NCBI RefSeq assembly: GCF_005497185.1
Contig: NZ_RJTN01000002.1
Location: 310,001 to 374,000, forward strand
DNA from: Pectobacterium polonicum
Lineage (GTDB): Bacteria > Pseudomonadota > Gammaproteobacteria > Enterobacterales > Enterobacteriaceae
Length of the DNA: 64,000 nucleotides
Reading direction: 5' to 3'
Of the stretch, positions 59,929 to 64,000 are shown in pieces. The translations under genes were made by a program, and so were the position numbers. Position 1 is the stretch's first letter; each line of letters opens with the position of its first letter. The notes below the pieces were generated by a model. The model was given only the letters and a program-made list of their open reading frames with translations, ran no database searches and had not been told where the DNA came from.

Positions 59929-62900
59929 TTATCCTTCAACCTGCTCCATCGCCTGCAAGACGCGCTTATCCGAGATGGGGAATGGTGTCCCCAGTTGTTG
60001 AGCAAAATAACTGACGCGTAACTCTTCCAGCATCCAACGCACCGCCTTCACGTCGTCATCGTCACGCCGCTCCGTAGGCAACTTATTCGACCACTGCTGC
60101 CATGCCTGTTGAACCTGCTCAACTTTCAGCATCTGCGCCCTGTCACGGTGGACATCCTGCGCCAGTTTCTCCAAACGGCGCTCTATCGCATGCAGATAAC
60201 GCAACACGTCCGGTAGACGTTGCCAGCCGTTTTGGGTCACAAAACCACGGAACACCAGAGCACTCATCTGGCTCTTGATGTCACTTAATGCCAGCGCCAT
60301 CGCCATGTCTACACGCCCTTTCAGACGCTTGTTGATGGCGAAGACCGCCGTCAAAATTTGCTCAACCTGTTTAGCGATATCCACTACCGTCTCGTTCAGC
60401 TCTGCGCGTACTTTTTCATGCAACTGCTGGAAAGCGTCTTCCTGCCAGACCGGGCCGCCGGATGATTCAATCAGTTTATCTACCGCGCAGGCGATACAAT
60501 CATCGATGAGATCCAGTACTTTGCCGTATGGATTGAAATAGAGGCCGAGCTTCGCCTTGTTTGGCAGTTTTTCATGCAGATATTTGATCGGCGACGGAAT
60601 ATTCAGCAGTAACAGACGACGTAACCCGTGCCGCATGACCTGTTGTTGCTGGTGTGGCGTATCAAACAAGCGAATCGCCACGCTGTCTTTTTCATCCACC
60701 AACGCCGGATAGGCTTTGACCGAGTAGCCACCTCGTTTCTGCTCATAACAATCTGGTAGCGAACCGAAGCTCCAAACGTGCAGACCTCGCTGCTCCAAGC
60801 CATCATCCGCAACGGATGACAGCGTTTGCTGGACTTTATCTTTGAGCTGGTCTTTCAGCGCGTTTAGGTCTTTACCTTCACGCTGCGTGCGATTCTTCTC
60901 ATCGATGACGCGGAACGTGATTTTCAGATGATCGGGCACCTGATCCCACTGCCATGCCTCACGCGGCACCGTGACGCCCGTCATCAGCCGCAGTTCACGC
61001 TCCAGCGCATCCAGTAGTCCTTTCTCCAAGGGCGTGGTTCGTGCCAGAAATGCTTCTGCATAGTTCGGCGCAGGGACAAAGTTACGACGTAACGGCTTGG
61101 GCAACGATTTAATCAGCGCAATCGTTAGTTCACGGCGCACACCAGGAATCTGCCACTCGAAGCCCTCTTCACGCACCTGATTGAGAATCGGTAGCGGAAT
61201 GTGTACCGTTACGCCATCCGCATCAGCTCCCGGTTCAAACTGATAGGACAAGCGTAATTTCAGGCTGCCCTGATGCCAGAAGTTCGGGTAGTCCAGCGCA
61301 CTCACCTTCTCCGCGCCGTCTTTAATCAACATGCTCTTTTCAAAATTAAGCAGGTCGGCATTATCCCGATTAGCAGCCTTCCACCACTTGTCAAAATGGC
61401 GTGACGAGACAACATCATGTGGCAAACGCCGATCGTAAAACGCAAATAGCGTTTCGTCGTCCACCAGAATGTCGCGGCGGCGCGATTTATGCTCTAAATC
61501 TTCCACCTCCGCCAGCAACTTGAGGTTGGCGCGGAAAAAAGCGTGATGCGTTTGCCAATCGCCTTCCACCAGCGCGTGGCGGATGAACATCTCACGTGCC
61601 AGCGTCGGATCGATTGGGCTGTAGTTCACCTTACGCGCCGCAACAATCGGCAGCCCGAAGAGCGTCACCTTCTCCTGAGCCATCACCGTGCCCTGCGCTT
61701 TCTCCCAGTGAGGATCGCTGTAGCTCCGTTTAATCAGGTGCTGAGCCAGCGGTTCGATCCACTCAGGTTCAATACGCGCGGCAATGCGCCCCCACAGGCG
61801 GCTGGTTTCCACCAGTTCGGCCACCATTGTCCATTTTGGCGGTTTTTTGAATAACCCAGAGCCAGGGAAAATAGCAAACCGGGCGTTGCGTGCCCCGCTG
61901 AACTCTTGTTTCTCAATATCTTTCTGTCCGATATGCGACAACAAGCCCGTGAGCAGCGAACAGTGAATACTCAGATAATCAGCGGGTTCACTGTTGACCG
62001 GTAGCCCCAACTCTTTCACTACCTGACGCAACTGCGTGTAGATATCCTGCCATTCACGAACGCGCAGGTAGTTAAGGAAATCGGTACGACACTGACGGCG
62101 GAACTGGCTGGAAGACAGCGCCTTCTGCTGCTCACGCAGATAGTTCCACAGATTGACGAAGGCCAGAAAATCAGAGTCTTTATCGGCAAAGCGACGATGT
62201 TTTTCATCCGACGCCTGCTTCTTATCCATCGGCCTTTCACGCGGGTCCTGAATCGACAACGCGGCGGTGATCACCATTACCTCACGCACACAGCCCATTT
62301 TACGCGCTTCCAGCACCATACGCGCTAGGCGTGGATCAATCGGTAATTGCGCCAACTGTTGTCCTTGCGGCGTCAGATGGTAATGCCCGTTATCCGCCAG
62401 ATGAATCGCGCCCAGCTCTTCCAGCAAGCGCACGCCGTCCTGAATGTTGCGCTTATCCGGCGCTTCAACAAACGGGAACGCGGCGATATCTCCTAACCCC
62501 AGCGACGTCATTTGCAGAATGACGGAAGCCAGATTGGTGCGAAGAATTTCGGGATCGGTAAATTCAGGTCGCGACAGGAAATCCTGCTCGGAATAAAGGC
62601 GAATACACACCCCAGCGGCAACGCGACCACAGCGCCCTTTACGCTGATTCGCCGACGCCTGAGAGACAGGTTCAATCGGCAGGCGCTGTACCTTGGTGCG
62701 GAAGCTATAGCGGCTGATACGCGCCGTGCCGGGATCGATCACGTAACGAATCCCCGGTACGGTTAGTGAGGTTTCTGCCACGTTGGTCGCCAGCACGATG
62801 CGGCGACCATGATGTGACTGAAAGACGCGGTTCTGTTCCTGATTCGACAGGCGCGCGTACAACGGGAGAATCTCGGTATGCGGCAAATCCAGACGGGTCA

Positions 62901-63816
62901 GCGCCTCTGCCGTATCACGGATTTCACGTTCACCGCTCATGAAGACCAGAATATCTCCCGGCCCTTCACGCGTCAGCTCATCAACTGCATCGAAAATCGC
63001 CTGTAGCTGGTCGCGCTCGCTGTCATCCGCGTCTTCCACCACCGGACGGTAACGCACATCCACCGGATACGTCCGGCCAGACACTTCAATGATCGGCGCA
63101 TGATTAAAATGGCGGGAGAAACGCTGTGGATCGATAGTGGCTGACGTAATAATCACTTTTAAATCGGGGCGTTTTGGCAACAGCTGACGCAAATAGCCCA
63201 TAATGAAATCGATATTCAGGCTACGTTCGTGCGCTTCATCGATAATCAGCGTGTCGTACTGCATCAGCAGGCGATCTTGCTGAATTTCCGCCAGCAAAAT
63301 ACCGTCGGTCATCAACTTGACCAGCGTATTGTCACCGACCTGATCGTTAAAACGGACTTTATATCCGACACTGCCGCCCAGCGGCGTTTCCAACTCTGCC
63401 GCAATGCGGTCGGCAACGGTTCTGGCAGCCAGACGGCGCGGCTGCGTGTGGCCAATCAGACCATGTATACCGCGCCCCAGTTCTAGACAGATTTTCGGCA
63501 ACTGAGTGGTCTTACCCGACCCCGTCTCACCTGCGACGATAATCACCTGGTGATTGCGCAACGCCTCCAGTATTTCATCTTTTTTCTGGCTAACAGGAAG
63601 CTGTTCAGGGTAACGAATAGTCGGGCAATTTGCCCGCCGGTTCTCGACTTTCTGACGCGCAGCAACAATTTCCCCCTCAATTTCCTGCGCGATCGCGGAC
63701 TGAGCCTGCGGGCTGCTGACCTTCGCTGCGCCCTGCAAGCGACGGCGCAGACGTTGCCGATCGCGAAGCATTAGCTCACTTAACTGCGTAGATAATGCAC
63801 TGAGAGGTGATTTCAC
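59929..63816 (-). CDS. hrpA: ATP-dependent RNA helicase HrpA
   Basis: A 1295-aa DEAH-box helicase. Motif I is GETGSGKTTQLPK, motif II DEAHERS, motif III ITSATID, and motif VI QRKGRCGRVAAG. The helicase-associated and OB-fold regions follow, then the long C-terminal DUF3418 part typical of HrpA. GTG at 63816 has AAGGAAGAG at proper spacing and gives a length like E. coli HrpA (1300 aa); the ATG at 63864 has no ribosome-binding site. Convergent with the GAF/EAL gene. In E. coli it acts on stalled ribosomes and in fimbrial mRNA processing. Confidence 0.95.
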   Translation of the reverse strand: MKSPLSALSTQLSELMLRDRQRLRRRLQGAAKVSSPQAQSAIAQEIEGEIVAARQKVENRRANCPTIRYPEQLPVSQKKDEILEALRNHQVIIVAGETGSGKTTQLPKICLELGRGIHGLIGHTQPRRLAARTVADRIAAELETPLGGSVGYKVRFNDQVGDNTLVKLMTDGILLAEIQQDRLLMQYDTLIIDEAHERSLNIDFIMGYLRQLLPKRPDLKVIITSATIDPQRFSRHFNHAPIIEVSGRTYPVDVRYRPVVEDADDSERDQLQAIFDAVDELTREGPGDILVFMSGEREIRDTAEALTRLDLPHTEILPLYARLSNQEQNRVFQSHHGRRIVLATNVAETSLTVPGIRYVIDPGTARISRYSFRTKVQRLPIEPVSQASANQRKGRCGRVAAGVCIRLYSEQDFLSRPEFTDPEILRTNLASVILQMTSLGLGDIAAFPFVEAPDKRNIQDGVRLLEELGAIHLADNGHYHLTPQGQQLAQLPIDPRLARMVLEARKMGCVREVMVITAALSIQDPRERPMDKKQASDEKHRRFADKDSDFLAFVNLWNYLREQQKALSSSQFRRQCRTDFLNYLRVREWQDIYTQLRQVVKELGLPVNSEPADYLSIHCSLLTGLLSHIGQKDIEKQEFSGARNARFAIFPGSGLFKKPPKWTMVAELVETSRLWGRIAARIEPEWIEPLAQHLIKRSYSDPHWEKAQGTVMAQEKVTLFGLPIVAARKVNYSPIDPTLAREMFIRHALVEGDWQTHHAFFRANLKLLAEVEDLEHKSRRRDILVDDETLFAFYDRRLPHDVVSSRHFDKWWKAANRDNADLLNFEKSMLIKDGAEKVSALDYPNFWHQGSLKLRLSYQFEPGADADGVTVHIPLPILNQVREEGFEWQIPGVRRELTIALIKSLPKPLRRNFVPAPNYAEAFLARTTPLEKGLLDALERELRLMTGVTVPREAWQWDQVPDHLKITFRVIDEKNRTQREGKDLNALKDQLKDKVQQTLSSVADDGLEQRGLHVWSFGSLPDCYEQKRGGYSVKAYPALVDEKDSVAIRLFDTPHQQQQVMRHGLRRLLLLNIPSPIKYLHEKLPNKAKLGLYFNPYGKVLDLIDDCIACAVDKLIESSGGPVWQEDAFQQLHEKVRAELNETVVDIAKQVEQILTAVFAINKRLKGRVDMAMALALSDIKSQMSALVFRGFVTQNGWQRLPDVLRYLHAIERRLEKLAQDVHRDRAQMLKVEQVQQAWQQWSNKLPTERRDDDDVKAVRWMLEELRVSYFAQQLGTPFPISDKRVLQAMEQVEG

Positions 63817-64000
63817 GTTGCTCTTCCTTAATCGTTTCTCTAATTCTTTTCTCTGCCGGGACATTGCGCGTCGCCGAATCTGGCTCGACTGAGCCTAACC
63901 TGATTTTAAGGCACAGGCTTTTTAAGCCGTGGATAGTAGCACATTGTCATAACCGGCTCTAATCGCTCCGCTCTGCCTTATTCAAACATCATTCAAACAT

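Overview
The window reads as chromosomal DNA of a soft-rot enterobacterium, most likely Pectobacterium or a close relative. The protein sequences are enterobacterial throughout, base composition is near 50% G+C, and several blocks keep E. coli gene order (narGHJI-narK-narX-narL with chaC, chaA and dauA nearby; folM near rstAB; rstAB-asr; asr followed by ydgD), with soft-rot-type catabolic genes between them. The species call is inference from sequence character; no search was run.

Bases 1-13,700 are a chemoreceptor tail followed by an amino-compound catabolic region. On the minus strand lie an SDR oxidoreductase, an APH-fold kinase and a class III PLP enzyme of the amino-alcohol-phosphate phospho-lyase type; a spermidine/putrescine-type ABC importer (binding protein and two permeases); and gabT-gabD. 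A MocR-type regulator (gabR-like) is divergent from gabT, and the importer's ATPase follows it. A plausible flow is import of an amino compound, transamination or phosphorylation/elimination to a semialdehyde, then oxidation by GabD.

Bases 13,800-21,450 hold a small GlsB-type membrane protein, an AT-rich two-gene islet (GNAT-like protein plus a small basic protein), and a YheO/DauR-type regulator divergent from a three-gene operon (PLP dehydratase, ornithine-cyclodeaminase-fold reductase, D-threonine-aldolase-fold aldolase). That trio matches BhcB, BhcD and BhcC of the beta-hydroxyaspartate cycle. A marR-osmC pair divergent from an EamA exporter follows, with two MarR-type operators.

Bases 21,500-33,000 are the anaerobic nitrate respiration locus: narGHJI, narK, narX and narL, with perfect FNR boxes before narG and narK and a 7-2-7 NarL/NarP-type site between narK and narX. 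Bases 33,200-43,400 carry an acyltransferase, a DUF481 outer-membrane protein, chaC, a Fur-box-preceded siderophore-interacting protein, chaA, dauA, folM, and an ECF sigma/anti-sigma pair whose sigma gene has no ordinary start codon, convergent with a yceI-type gene. A fossil of a folM 3' end lies beyond yceI.

Bases 44,150-57,560 contain an unknown 401-aa protein, rstAB, asr (with an RstA-box match upstream), then a chaperone-usher fimbrial cluster with a regulator and an orphan mini-pilin sitting between asr and ydgD, which are neighbours in E. coli. The window ends with a GAF/degenerate GGDEF/EAL protein and hrpA.
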